DNA of 36,242 nt from JABSQH01 sp039194665 (GTDB lineage: Bacteria; Actinomycetota; Acidimicrobiia; Acidimicrobiales; Ilumatobacteraceae): positions 1 to 36,242 of the forward strand of contig JBCCVW010000019.1 of NCBI GenBank assembly GCA_039194665.1, read 5' to 3'. A program made the translations under genes and the position numbers. The notes beneath the pieces are model-generated. The model ran no database searches, was not told the origin of the DNA, and worked only from the letters and a program-made list of their open reading frames with translations. Positions 22,490-30,502 of the stretch are shown here, in pieces (within the stretch, counting starts at the first letter, position 1; each line of letters opens with the position of its first letter).

Positions 22490-24867
22490 TGGACGTTTTG
22501 CTGTCTTGGCTCAACGACTACGGCGACTTCGGCGACCCCGCCGACCCCGCCGCGGTCGCCCGCGTGTGCGATGCGCTCACGGCGCTCGGCATGGAAGTGG
22601 CGTCGGTCGACGTTGTCGGCCAGACGGTCGAGGGCGTTGTCGCTGCCCGAGTGCTGCGCCTCGAGCAACACCCCAACGCGGCGAAGGTGCAACGGGTGTA
22701 CGTCGATGCTGGCGACGGAATCGAGCGCCACGTCTGGTGTGGCGCGTTCAACATGTCGGTCGGCGACATCGTCCCGCTGGCCACGCTTGGCACCGAGATG
22801 CCGAACGGCATGACGATCGAACGACGAGGCATCCTCGGCATCGACTCCGAAGGCATGTTGTGTTCTGCCTCCGAACTCGGTCTCGGCGACGACCACAGCG
22901 GCATCTACCTCCTGCCCAACGACGCCCCGCTCGGTATCGCCTACGGCGATGCGCTCGGGCTCACGCTGGACGCACTGATCGACATCGAGATCATTCGCAA
23001 CCGTCCCGACACGCTCGGGTACGTGGGAATCGCCCGCGACCTGGCACCGGCGCTCGGTGTCGAGTTTCGGCCACCCGCGCCCTCACAATCGGCCGCGCAG
23101 CCCGCCGCCGGACCTGAGCGCACCGCGTCGGTGGAACTGGTCGACGGCGACCGTTGTGCGCGATTCACCTCGACGGTGATGTCGGGAATCACCGTGGCGC
23201 CATCAGCAGACTGGATGGCGCGTCGGCTGCTGGCGGCGGGGATGCGGCCGATCAGCAATGTTGTCGACGTCAGCAACTACGTGATGCTGGAGCTCAACCA
23301 ACCGAACCATGCCTATGACCTCGACACCCTCGGTGGTGGCGGGTTTCGGGTCCGGCTGGCGAACGACGGTGAGCAGTTGACAACGCTCGACGGTGAGCGA
23401 CGCACATTCACCGCCGACGACCTGTTCATCTGCGACGCCGACGACGTCCCGATCGGTGTCGGCGGAATCATGGGCGGACTCGACTCGGAGATCTCCGATA
23501 CCACCACCACGGTGGCCCTCGAGATGGCCTGGTTCGAGCCATATGGCGTGGCCCGCACGGTCAGCCGCACCAACCTCCGGTCCGAGGCGTCGACCCGCTT
23601 CGAACGCGGCGTCGACCCGTACGGGATGCCACTGGCCATCGCCCGCTTCGCCGAGCTGCTGACCGAGACGTGCCCCGACTTGGTCGTGCACGGGGGAGCG
23701 GTCGACGCGCGCACCGACCATCTCCCCACCGAGCAGCGCAGCACCGAGGTGCGAGTCGCCGCGGTGAACCGCGTTCTCGGCACGGCGCTGGCCGCCGACG
23801 ACCTGGCGGGTTTGCTCGACCCGATCGGCTACACGGTGACCGGCGACGGCGATACCCGAACCGTGGCGATTCCGTCATGGCGACCCGACTCGGCTGAGGA
23901 GATCGACGTGATCGAGGAGGTCGCTCGACACTATGGCTACGACCGGATCGGCAAGCGGGTGCCGAACTCGGTGGTCCACGGTTCGCTCAACGCACATCAG
24001 CAGCGTCGCCGCCTGGCGCGTCAGGTGCTGCTCGGCCTCGGAATCTCCGAGGCGATGCCCAACCCGTTCCTCGCCCCCGATACGCAGGCGCGGGCGGGCC
24101 TGGACGGCGAGGTGGTCACGATCACCAACCCGCTCGTCGCCGAAGAGAGCGTCCTGCGGACGTCGCTGCGGCCCGGTCTGCTCGAAGCGGTCGCCTACAA
24201 CGAGTCGCACCGTCGCATGGGCGTCGCGCTGTTCGAGGTCGGCCACGTGTACCCGCCCGGCGAGGGCGAGTTGCCAGACGAGTTCGAGTCACTGACGGTC
24301 GTGCTCGCCGGCGCGGAGGCTCCGGCGGCGATACGTGTCTGGCGTGAGCTTGCGGCAGCGCTCGGAGTGGGCGCACGTATCGACCAGGGTCGCGTGCCCG
24401 CCGGACTGCACGCGACGCGCTCAGCGACGCTGCAAGTCGGCAAAGACGCCGTTGGCGGAGTCGGTGAGATCGCGCCCGACGTGCTCGATGCGTTCGGCGT
24501 CGACGAGCGCGTCGCCGTGCTCGAGGTCGACCTCGACCGGCTGCTCGGCCGGCCCGAGAAGCCAGCACAGTGGAAGCCGACCAGCCGGTACCCATCGAGC
24601 GATCTCGATCTCGCTTTCGTGGTCGGTGACGAGTTCACCGCCGAGCGTGTCGAAAAGGCGATCCGTCAGGGCGCCGGCACACTCCTGGTGGGCCTGTCGT
24701 TGTTCGACGTGTACCGCGGTGAGCGCGTCCCCGAGTCGACTCGTTCGTTGGCGTACCGGTTGCGGCTGCAGGCGCCGGACCGCAACCTGACCGACGCCGA
24801 CGTCGCCGACGTTCGCCGGGGTGTCGAGGCGGTGACGACCAAACTCGGGGTCGAGCTGCGAAGCTGA
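22489..24867 (+). CDS. pheT: Phenylalanyl-tRNA synthetase beta subunit
   Basis: The 792-residue partner of PheS. Domains in order: short N-terminal strand, EMAP-type tRNA-binding OB domain (about 40-150, with VLRLEQHPNAAKVQRVYVD), the B1/B5 region around MRPISNVVDVSNYVMLELNQ, the B3/B4 editing domain that hydrolyses Tyr-tRNA(Phe), the B5 domain (residues about 410-480), the catalytic-like core (VARHYGYDRIGKRVPNS...), and a C-terminal FDX-ACB anticodon-binding domain (YPSSDLDLAFVVGDEF...LFDVYRGERVPESTRS). Length is normal. The next gene begins 4 nt after the stop. Confidence 0.98.
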   Translation: MDVLLSWLNDYGDFGDPADPAAVARVCDALTALGMEVASVDVVGQTVEGVVAARVLRLEQHPNAAKVQRVYVDAGDGIERHVWCGAFNMSVGDIVPLATLGTEMPNGMTIERRGILGIDSEGMLCSASELGLGDDHSGIYLLPNDAPLGIAYGDALGLTLDALIDIEIIRNRPDTLGYVGIARDLAPALGVEFRPPAPSQSAAQPAAGPERTASVELVDGDRCARFTSTVMSGITVAPSADWMARRLLAAGMRPISNVVDVSNYVMLELNQPNHAYDLDTLGGGGFRVRLANDGEQLTTLDGERRTFTADDLFICDADDVPIGVGGIMGGLDSEISDTTTTVALEMAWFEPYGVARTVSRTNLRSEASTRFERGVDPYGMPLAIARFAELLTETCPDLVVHGGAVDARTDHLPTEQRSTEVRVAAVNRVLGTALAADDLAGLLDPIGYTVTGDGDTRTVAIPSWRPDSAEEIDVIEEVARHYGYDRIGKRVPNSVVHGSLNAHQQRRRLARQVLLGLGISEAMPNPFLAPDTQARAGLDGEVVTITNPLVAEESVLRTSLRPGLLEAVAYNESHRRMGVALFEVGHVYPPGEGELPDEFESLTVVLAGAEAPAAIRVWRELAAALGVGARIDQGRVPAGLHATRSATLQVGKDAVGGVGEIAPDVLDAFGVDERVAVLEVDLDRLLGRPEKPAQWKPTSRYPSSDLDLAFVVGDEFTAERVEKAIRQGAGTLLVGLSLFDVYRGERVPESTRSLAYRLRLQAPDRNLTDADVADVRRGVEAVTTKLGVELRS

Positions 24868-24871
24868 CGCG

Positions 24872-25270
24872 GTGGTCGCCCCCGGCGAAACCGACCTCAG
24901 TGCGATGTTGGCGACGCTGCGCGTCGAGCGGCGTCCCGACACGTACACGTTCGTCGCCGTCGAGGTGCCAACGCCTGGACTGCTGGCCGCCGCCGCAGCC
25001 ATGGTCGACGAAGGCGAACTGACCACGCTGGTGGTACCTGTTGATGCGGCCGTGCGCGCCGGGCTTCCGGCGGTGGTGGAACTGGCGTGGCTCACCGTGG
25101 CAGTGCAATCGAGTCTCGAAGCGGTCGGTTTGACCGCAGCGGTGAGCGCTCGTCTGGCAGCGCGCGACATCGCCTGCAACGTGCTGGCGGGTTACCACCA
25201 CGATCATCTGCTCGTGCCGGTCGAGCGGGCGACCGATGCGATCGACGCGCTCGCCCCGGAGCTCAGTTGA
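24872..25270 (+). CDS. ACT-domain protein (COG3602/ACT_7 type)
   Basis: A 132-residue protein with two ACT-like halves. The second half has the clear signature WLTVAVQSSLEAVGLTAAV ... ACNVLAGYHHDHLLVPVERA. ACT domains bind amino acids, so it may sense an amino acid, but no target is visible. It starts GTG 4 nt after pheT and is probably co-transcribed with it; its 3' end overlaps the convergent yqgE gene by 8 nt. Confidence 0.8.
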   Translation: MVAPGETDLSAMLATLRVERRPDTYTFVAVEVPTPGLLAAAAAMVDEGELTTLVVPVDAAVRAGLPAVVELAWLTVAVQSSLEAVGLTAAVSARLAARDIACNVLAGYHHDHLLVPVERATDAIDALAPELS

Positions 25271-25829
25271 GGCTGAGGTCGTCGGGGGCGTCGGCGAGCC
25301 ATGCCAGGCGGCCGGGTTGGCGGCGCAACACGGCGCGCCACAGTTCGTCTGGGTCGTCGCTGAACACGTCGTCGGGTTCTGAGTCGAGCACGAGCCACGC
25401 CCCCGAGCTGATCTCGTCGTCGAGCTGGCCTGGGCCCCAGCCGGCGTAACCCCGAAACACGCGCACGGCGCGCACGGCCGGGACCGCCAATGCTGGGTCG
25501 GCGGTGAGGTCGGCCGAGGCCACAGTGCCGGCGATCGGCGACAACACGTCGCCGAACTCCGCCACCGGTTCGGCAGTCTGCGCCAGGGCGATCAACGCTT
25601 GCTCCTCGACTGGCCCGCCGGAGAAAATCGACGACGGTGCCGACTGGAGGTCGATCCAGCGGTCGAGTGGCTCGTCGAGGCTCTCGTCGCTCGGCCGGTT
25701 GATGACCACGCCGATGGCGCCCTCATCGTGGTGTTCGAGCATGAAGATCACCGTGCGGTCGAAGTTGGGATCGACCAGCGGCGGTGTCGCCACCAGCAGG
25801 CGTCCCTTCGTCGGTGTCCCGGCGAGCAC
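25263..25829 (-). CDS. YqgE/AlgH family protein (UPF0301)
   Basis: A 188-residue protein of uncharacterised function. The family N terminus GRLLVATPPLVDPNFDRTVI is followed by MLEHHDEGAIGVVINRPSD, then FSGGPVEEQALIAL, VRVFRGYAGWGPGQLDDEI and GAWLVLDSEPDDVF, all standard. GTG 25829 is preceded on its strand by TGGAGCG, a Shine-Dalgarno with short spacing, and yields the usual length; reading further upstream only enters the argC promoter. It is divergent from the arg operon across 91 nt. Confidence 0.93.
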   Translation of the reverse strand: MLAGTPTKGRLLVATPPLVDPNFDRTVIFMLEHHDEGAIGVVINRPSDESLDEPLDRWIDLQSAPSSIFSGGPVEEQALIALAQTAEPVAEFGDVLSPIAGTVASADLTADPALAVPAVRAVRVFRGYAGWGPGQLDDEISSGAWLVLDSEPDDVFSDDPDELWRAVLRRQPGRLAWLADAPDDLSLN

Positions 25830-25884
25830 CGCTCCATTCTGCCGCCGATCAACGGCGGTGACGTACGGTCCGTTGATCACTCTA

Positions 25885-25920
25885 TTGCATGAACATCCGT
25901 GAATCTGTATGTTTATGCAG
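25885..25920 (+). promoter_or_regulatory. arg operon promoter with two ARG boxes
   Basis: Two sites follow the ArgR half-site pattern TGNAT-N4-ATNCA: TGTATGTTTATGCA (25906-25919, exact) and TGCATGAACATCCG (25886-25899, mismatched at the last two bases). Their centres are 20 bp apart, nearly the 21 bp of E. coli paired ARG boxes. The same bases include a -35 TTGCAT (25885-25890), a 17-bp spacer and a -10 TATGTT (25908-25913), so ArgR binding would cover both promoter elements. The -10 ends 7 nt before the argC ATG, predicting a leaderless mRNA. Confidence 0.75.
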
Positions 25921-26970
25921 ATGGTGAACCACAACATCGCCGTCGTCGGCGCCTCGGGGTACACCGGCGCGGAGCTGCTACGGCTGCTCGATGCACATCC
26001 GTCGATGGCGCTACGGGCCATCACGGCGGCGTCGATGGCCGGTCAGCGAGTAGCTGACCTGTACCCATCGCTGGGCGTGGCGTACGGCGAGACGACGTTC
26101 GAAGCAGGTCTCATCGACGACGACCCCCACGCACTGGTCGAGCGGCTCGACGGCCTCGACGCGGTGTTTCTGGGGCTGCCGCACCGTGCTGCAATGCAGC
26201 TGGTTCCTCACCTGGTCGGCCACGTCGGCCACGTCGTCGACCTGTCCGCGGCATTCCGCTTGAAGGACGCTGCCGCCTATCCGCAGTTCTACGGGTTCGA
26301 GCACACCGAGCCGGCGCTGCTGGCGGACGCGGTCTACGGCCTTCCCGAGCGGCATCGCAAGGCGCTCGTCGGCGCGTCGCTGATCGCCACGCCGGGGTGC
26401 CATGTGACCGCCGCCACGCTCGCGCTCGCTCCGTTGGTCGACGCCGGCGTGGTTGCAGCCACCGGAATCATCGTCGACACGATGACGGGGATCACCGGGG
26501 CCGGGCGGGCCCCCACCGACACCAATGTGTTCGCCAACATCGACGCCAACGTGACCGCGTATGGGCTTCATCACCATCGCCACACCCCCGAGATGGAACA
26601 GGAGATCGGCGGTCGATTGCTGTTCACACCACACCTCGTTCCGATGAGCCGCGGGCTCGTCGCCACGTGTCATGCGCCCTCGGCAGCCGACGGCGACGTC
26701 GACGGCGCCATCGCTGCGGCGTACCGCGAGGCATACGCCGACGAGCCGTTCGTCGCCGTCGTGGACGGCCCGCCGTCGACGAAAGCGACCCTTGGCGCCA
26801 ACACGGCGCTCGTGTCGGCGAGCTACGACGAGCGCACTGGATCGGTGATTGCGATGGCCGCACTCGACAACCTCACCAAGGGCGCGTCCGGAGGAGCGTT
26901 GCAAGCGCTCAACGTGGCACTCGAACTCGATGAAACAGCGGGACTCCCCACGATCGGTCTACAGCCGTGA
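25921..26970 (+). CDS. argC: N-acetyl-gamma-glutamyl-phosphate reductase
   Basis: Reduces N-acetylglutamyl phosphate to the semialdehyde with NADPH, the third step of arginine synthesis. The 349-residue protein has the NADP-binding VVGASGYTGAELLRLL near the N terminus, the catalytic Cys160 in ATPGCHVTAATL (usual GCYPTA or GCYVTA, so His for Tyr), GITGAGRAPTD, and the His-rich YGLHHHRHTPEMEQE with the C-terminal VIAMAALDNLTKGASGGALQ. ATG 25921 is chosen because the promoter -10 ends just before it. GTGA overlap with argB. Confidence 0.96.
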   Translation: MVNHNIAVVGASGYTGAELLRLLDAHPSMALRAITAASMAGQRVADLYPSLGVAYGETTFEAGLIDDDPHALVERLDGLDAVFLGLPHRAAMQLVPHLVGHVGHVVDLSAAFRLKDAAAYPQFYGFEHTEPALLADAVYGLPERHRKALVGASLIATPGCHVTAATLALAPLVDAGVVAATGIIVDTMTGITGAGRAPTDTNVFANIDANVTAYGLHHHRHTPEMEQEIGGRLLFTPHLVPMSRGLVATCHAPSAADGDVDGAIAAAYREAYADEPFVAVVDGPPSTKATLGANTALVSASYDERTGSVIAMAALDNLTKGASGGALQALNVALELDETAGLPTIGLQP

Positions 26971-27845
26971 CCGACAGCGACCCCTCATCGGTTGCCTCGA
27001 CGCTGGTCGAGGCGTTGCCGTACATTCGCCGCTTCGCCGGACGCACAGTGGTGATCAAGTACGGAGGCAACGCGCTGGCCGGAACCAGTGACCACGATGC
27101 GCTCGAGTTGTTCGCCCAAGACATCGTGCTGATGCGGCTCGTCGGGATGCGACCAGTGGTGGTGCACGGCGGGGGACCGCAGATTTCATCCCTGATGAAC
27201 CGGCTCGGCAAGGAACCCGAGTTCGTCGACGGTCTGCGGGTGACCGACGCCGAGACCGTCGACATCGCCCGAATGGTGTTGGCCGGTCAGGTCAACCCGC
27301 AATTGGTCACCGCGATCAACGTGCACGGACGTTTCGCAGTCGGGCTGAGCGGGGCCGACGGCGGTCTGCTGCGGGCGGAGCAACGCGACGCCCGGCTGGG
27401 GTTCGTCGGCGACGTCCATGCGGTGAACCCATCGATCCTGACCGGACTCCTCGACGACGAGTTCATCCCGGTGGTCGCCACGATCGGTGTCGACAACGAA
27501 GGCCAACCGTTCAACATCAACGCCGACGTTGCCGCCGGAGAGATCGCCGCCGCATTGCACGCGGAGAAGCTGGTCTACCTGACCGACATCGATGGCCTCC
27601 GTCGCGACGCCGCCGACCCCGACACCCTGATCTCGCGCGTCTCGACCGACGAACTGATCGAGTTGATCGCCAATGGAACCGTGGCCGGGGGAATGATTCC
27701 CAAAGTGCAGAGCTGCATCGACGCCGTGCGCGGCGGCGTTGCCGGCGCACACATCCTCGACGGACGGGTCGCCCACGTGCTGTTGCTGGAGATCTTCACC
27801 GATGCCGGCATCGGCACGATGATCCAATCGAAGGAGCCGACGTGA
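26967..27845 (+). CDS. argB: Acetylglutamate kinase
   Basis: Phosphorylates N-acetylglutamate, the second step of arginine synthesis. The 292-residue protein has VVIKYGGNALAG (phosphate loop), VVVHGGGPQISSLMNRLG (acetylglutamate site), FNINADVAAGEIAAALHAEKLVYLTDIDG and GGMIPKVQSCIDAV. The N-terminal extension before YIRRFAG (a helix in arginine-inhibited enzymes) and the C-terminal GIGTMI suggest the arginine-sensitive hexameric form. It follows argC directly with a 4-nt overlap; in most actinobacteria argJ lies between them. Confidence 0.97.
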   Translation: MTDSDPSSVASTLVEALPYIRRFAGRTVVIKYGGNALAGTSDHDALELFAQDIVLMRLVGMRPVVVHGGGPQISSLMNRLGKEPEFVDGLRVTDAETVDIARMVLAGQVNPQLVTAINVHGRFAVGLSGADGGLLRAEQRDARLGFVGDVHAVNPSILTGLLDDEFIPVVATIGVDNEGQPFNINADVAAGEIAAALHAEKLVYLTDIDGLRRDAADPDTLISRVSTDELIELIANGTVAGGMIPKVQSCIDAVRGGVAGAHILDGRVAHVLLLEIFTDAGIGTMIQSKEPT

Positions 27846-29047
27846 CCATCGCAGAGCATTCACCCCTCGACCCGCAGACGAGTCCGTTCATGCCCGTATT
27901 CGCCCCGCCGATGGCGATGATCGAGCGCGGCGAGGGGTGCTGGTTGTGGGACGCCGATGGGACGCGTTACCTCGACCTGCTCGCGGGCATCGCGGTGGTG
28001 TCGCTCGGACATGCGCACCCAGCGGTCGCCGACGCCGTCAGCGACCAGTCGCGGCGGCTGCTACACGTGTCGAACTTCTTCGCCAATCAACCCGCCACCG
28101 ATGCGGCGATCGCCATCGATTCGCTGCTGCACGCAGCCACTGGCCACCCCGGCCAAGTGTTCTTCACCAACTCTGGCGCCGAGTCGGTCGAGTGCGCCAT
28201 CAAGTTGGCCCGCAAGCACGGTGGCCGCGGGAGGCACGGAGTAGTCGCCATGTTCGGCAGCTTCCACGGTCGAACGTTGGCCGCCCTCGCCGCGACCGGC
28301 CAGCCGGCAAAGCACGAACCGTTCGCGCCGATGCCCGAGGGCTTCCGCCATGTCGCCTACGGTGACCTCGACGCCACGATCGGCGCGCTCGACGCAAGCG
28401 TCGGTGCAGTGCTCGTCGAGCCGATTCTCGGTGAGGGCGGTGTCCACGAGGCCGACCTCGAGTTCCTCCAGGGGGTGCGTGCGGAATGCGACGAGCGCGG
28501 CATCTTGATGATCGTCGACGAGATCCAAACCGGACTCGGCCGCACGGGTCAGTGGTTCGCCTTCGAGGCTGCGGACATCGCTCCCGACGTGGTGCCGTTG
28601 GCCAAGGCGCTCGGCAACGGGATGCCGGTGGGCGCCTGTTGGGCGCGTCGCGATGTCGCTGCCTCGTTCGAGCCTGGCGATCACGGATCGACGTACTCAG
28701 GTACGGCGATTGCCACCGCTGCCGTCAACGCCACGCTGGCCGAGTTGCAGCGGATCGATGCGCCAGCCAGAGCGCGCGAGTTCGGTGCTCGGTTGACGGC
28801 AACCGTCGAGGCCATCGATGGGGTGGTCGACGTGCGCGGCAGAGGCTTGATGCTCGCCGCGGTGCTCGCATCGGACCTCGATGCGGCGGCCGTGGCCCAG
28901 GCCGCGTTCTCCCACGGCGTGATCGTGAACGCGGTTGCCCCCGATGCGTTGCGCATGGTGCCACCGTTGATCATCGGCGACGACGAGATCGACGTCGCTG
29001 GCCGTTCGCTGGCGGCGGCGATCGCTGATGTTCGTTCCGGGAAGTGA
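27842..29047 (+). CDS. argD: Acetylornithine aminotransferase
   Basis: PLP enzyme converting N-acetylglutamate semialdehyde to N-acetylornithine, 401 residues. Marks: YLDLLAGIAVVSLGHAHPAV, FFTNSGAESVECAIKLARKH, FHGRTLAAL, VEPILGEGGVH, IVDEIQTGLGRTGQWFA and the Schiff-base Lys255 in LAKALGNGMPVGA, then HGSTYSGTAIATAA. All are typical class III aminotransferase segments. GTG 27842 overlaps argB by 4 nt. Confidence 0.97.
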   Translation: MTIAEHSPLDPQTSPFMPVFAPPMAMIERGEGCWLWDADGTRYLDLLAGIAVVSLGHAHPAVADAVSDQSRRLLHVSNFFANQPATDAAIAIDSLLHAATGHPGQVFFTNSGAESVECAIKLARKHGGRGRHGVVAMFGSFHGRTLAALAATGQPAKHEPFAPMPEGFRHVAYGDLDATIGALDASVGAVLVEPILGEGGVHEADLEFLQGVRAECDERGILMIVDEIQTGLGRTGQWFAFEAADIAPDVVPLAKALGNGMPVGACWARRDVAASFEPGDHGSTYSGTAIATAAVNATLAELQRIDAPARAREFGARLTATVEAIDGVVDVRGRGLMLAAVLASDLDAAAVAQAAFSHGVIVNAVAPDALRMVPPLIIGDDEIDVAGRSLAAAIADVRSGK

Positions 29048-29057
29048 GGGCACACGA

Positions 29058-29999
29058 GTGACCGACCCATCCAGCAACGCAGCGGCCGGCGAACCGCGCG
29101 ACCTGCTCGATATCGCCGATCTCGGCGCTGGCGGCGTGCGCCACTGCCTTGACTTGGCGGCGTGCGATCCGGGCGATCTCGGAGCGCCGCTCGCCGGGCA
29201 CGGCGTGGCGCTGATCTTCGAGAAGCCGTCTAACCGGACCCGCCAGTCGAGCGAGATGGCAGTCGTCCAGCTCGGTGGCCATCCGGTGTACACGCGCGGC
29301 GAAGAGATCGGGTTCGACACGCGCGAGCCGGTCGAGGACATCGCCAAGGTGATGGCTGGGTACCACGCCGTGCTGGCCGCCCGGGTCCTGCAGCATCGCA
29401 CGCTCATCCGGCTGGCGAGCGCGTCGGGTGTTCCCGTCGTGAACTTGTTGTCCGACCACTCGCATCCGTTGCAGGCGCTCGCGGATGCACTGACGATGGA
29501 ACAGCACATGGGCGACCTCGCAGGGCGGACGGTCGCCTACGTGGGCGACTACAACAACGTCGCCCGTTCGTTGGCCGAGGTGTGCGTGTTGCTCGGCGCC
29601 AACGTGCGCATCGGAGGGCCGGCGCGGTACCTGCCCGATCCTGTCGATCTGGAACGGGTGCGCGGCCTGGGCGCCGGGTCGGTGACCACACACAAGACCG
29701 CCGAAGACACCGTCGAGGGGGCCGACGCGGTGCACACCGACACGTGGGTCTCTATGGGCCAAGAAACCGACCGTGAGGAGCGGCGGGCAGCGTTCGCCGG
29801 CTGGACCGTCGACGACACGTTGATGGCCCGTGCCGCCGACGGTGCTGTATTTCTTCATTGCCTCCCGGCGTATCGAGGACTGGAAGTCAGCGCGGCGGTG
29901 ATCGACGGTGAGCGCTCGCTCGTGATCGAGCAGGCACACAACCGGATGCACGCCGCGCGCGGCGCGTTGGCGATGCTGTTGGGAGTACCAGCGCCATGA
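29058..29999 (+). CDS. argF: Ornithine carbamoyltransferase
   Basis: Joins ornithine and carbamoyl phosphate to citrulline; 313 residues. The carbamoyl-phosphate loop is FEKPSNRTRQSSEMAV, where the usual STRTR reads SNRTR; Arg and the second Thr are retained. Other motifs: DHSHPLQALAD, YVGDYNNVARSL, DTWVSMGQE (ornithine loop) and HCLPAYRGLEVS. GTG 29058 is preceded by TGAGGG (29045-29050) and lies 10 nt after argD. The 3' end overlaps argR by 4 nt. The CarB encoded at the left edge would supply one substrate. Confidence 0.96.
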   Translation: MTDPSSNAAAGEPRDLLDIADLGAGGVRHCLDLAACDPGDLGAPLAGHGVALIFEKPSNRTRQSSEMAVVQLGGHPVYTRGEEIGFDTREPVEDIAKVMAGYHAVLAARVLQHRTLIRLASASGVPVVNLLSDHSHPLQALADALTMEQHMGDLAGRTVAYVGDYNNVARSLAEVCVLLGANVRIGGPARYLPDPVDLERVRGLGAGSVTTHKTAEDTVEGADAVHTDTWVSMGQETDREERRAAFAGWTVDDTLMARAADGAVFLHCLPAYRGLEVSAAVIDGERSLVIEQAHNRMHAARGALAMLLGVPAP

Positions 30000-30460
30000 C
30001 GACCAAAGTGCAACGTCAGGCGCTCATCACCCGGCTGATCGGCGATCACGAGGTGACGAGCCAACCCGAGTTGATCGAGCTGCTCGCCGCGGAGGCGATC
30101 GATGCCACCCAAGCAACGGTGTCGCGTGATCTCGACGAGCTCGGTGCGGTCAAGGTGCGCGTGCCCGGTGGTGCCACGGTGTATGCAATTCCCGAGTACG
30201 AACCGGACCGACTGGCGCCGGTCGACCAGCTGCGCCGCGTGATGGGTGAATGGGTCGCCGAGGTATCGGTGTCGGGCAACATCGTCGTGTGCCGCACGCC
30301 GCCGGGTTGCGCCCATGTCGTCGCTTCGGCACTCGATCGCAGCCGCGTCGACGGGCTCCTCGGCACCGTGGCGGGCGACGACACGCTGCTCTGCGTCGCC
30401 GCCGCTACCGACGGTGGCGACCTCGCTGCGCACCTGCGCAGGCTCGCCGGGCTCAGCTGA
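29996..30460 (+). CDS. argR: Arginine repressor
   Basis: A 154-residue hexameric repressor that binds ARG boxes when arginine is plentiful. The N-terminal winged helix-turn-helix includes ATQATVSRDLDELGAVKVRV; the C-terminal oligomerisation and arginine-binding domain has the signature GTVAGDDTLL. It sits within the arg operon after argF, the standard actinobacterial place, and probably acts on the tandem ARG box at 25886-25919, giving autogenous control. ATG 29996 overlaps argF by 4 nt. Confidence 0.97.
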   Translation: MTTKVQRQALITRLIGDHEVTSQPELIELLAAEAIDATQATVSRDLDELGAVKVRVPGGATVYAIPEYEPDRLAPVDQLRRVMGEWVAEVSVSGNIVVCRTPPGCAHVVASALDRSRVDGLLGTVAGDDTLLCVAAATDGGDLAAHLRRLAGLS

Positions 30461-30502
30461 GATCCCTGATGGACATGCGAATCACGATGGTGGAGGGCGA
30501 CG

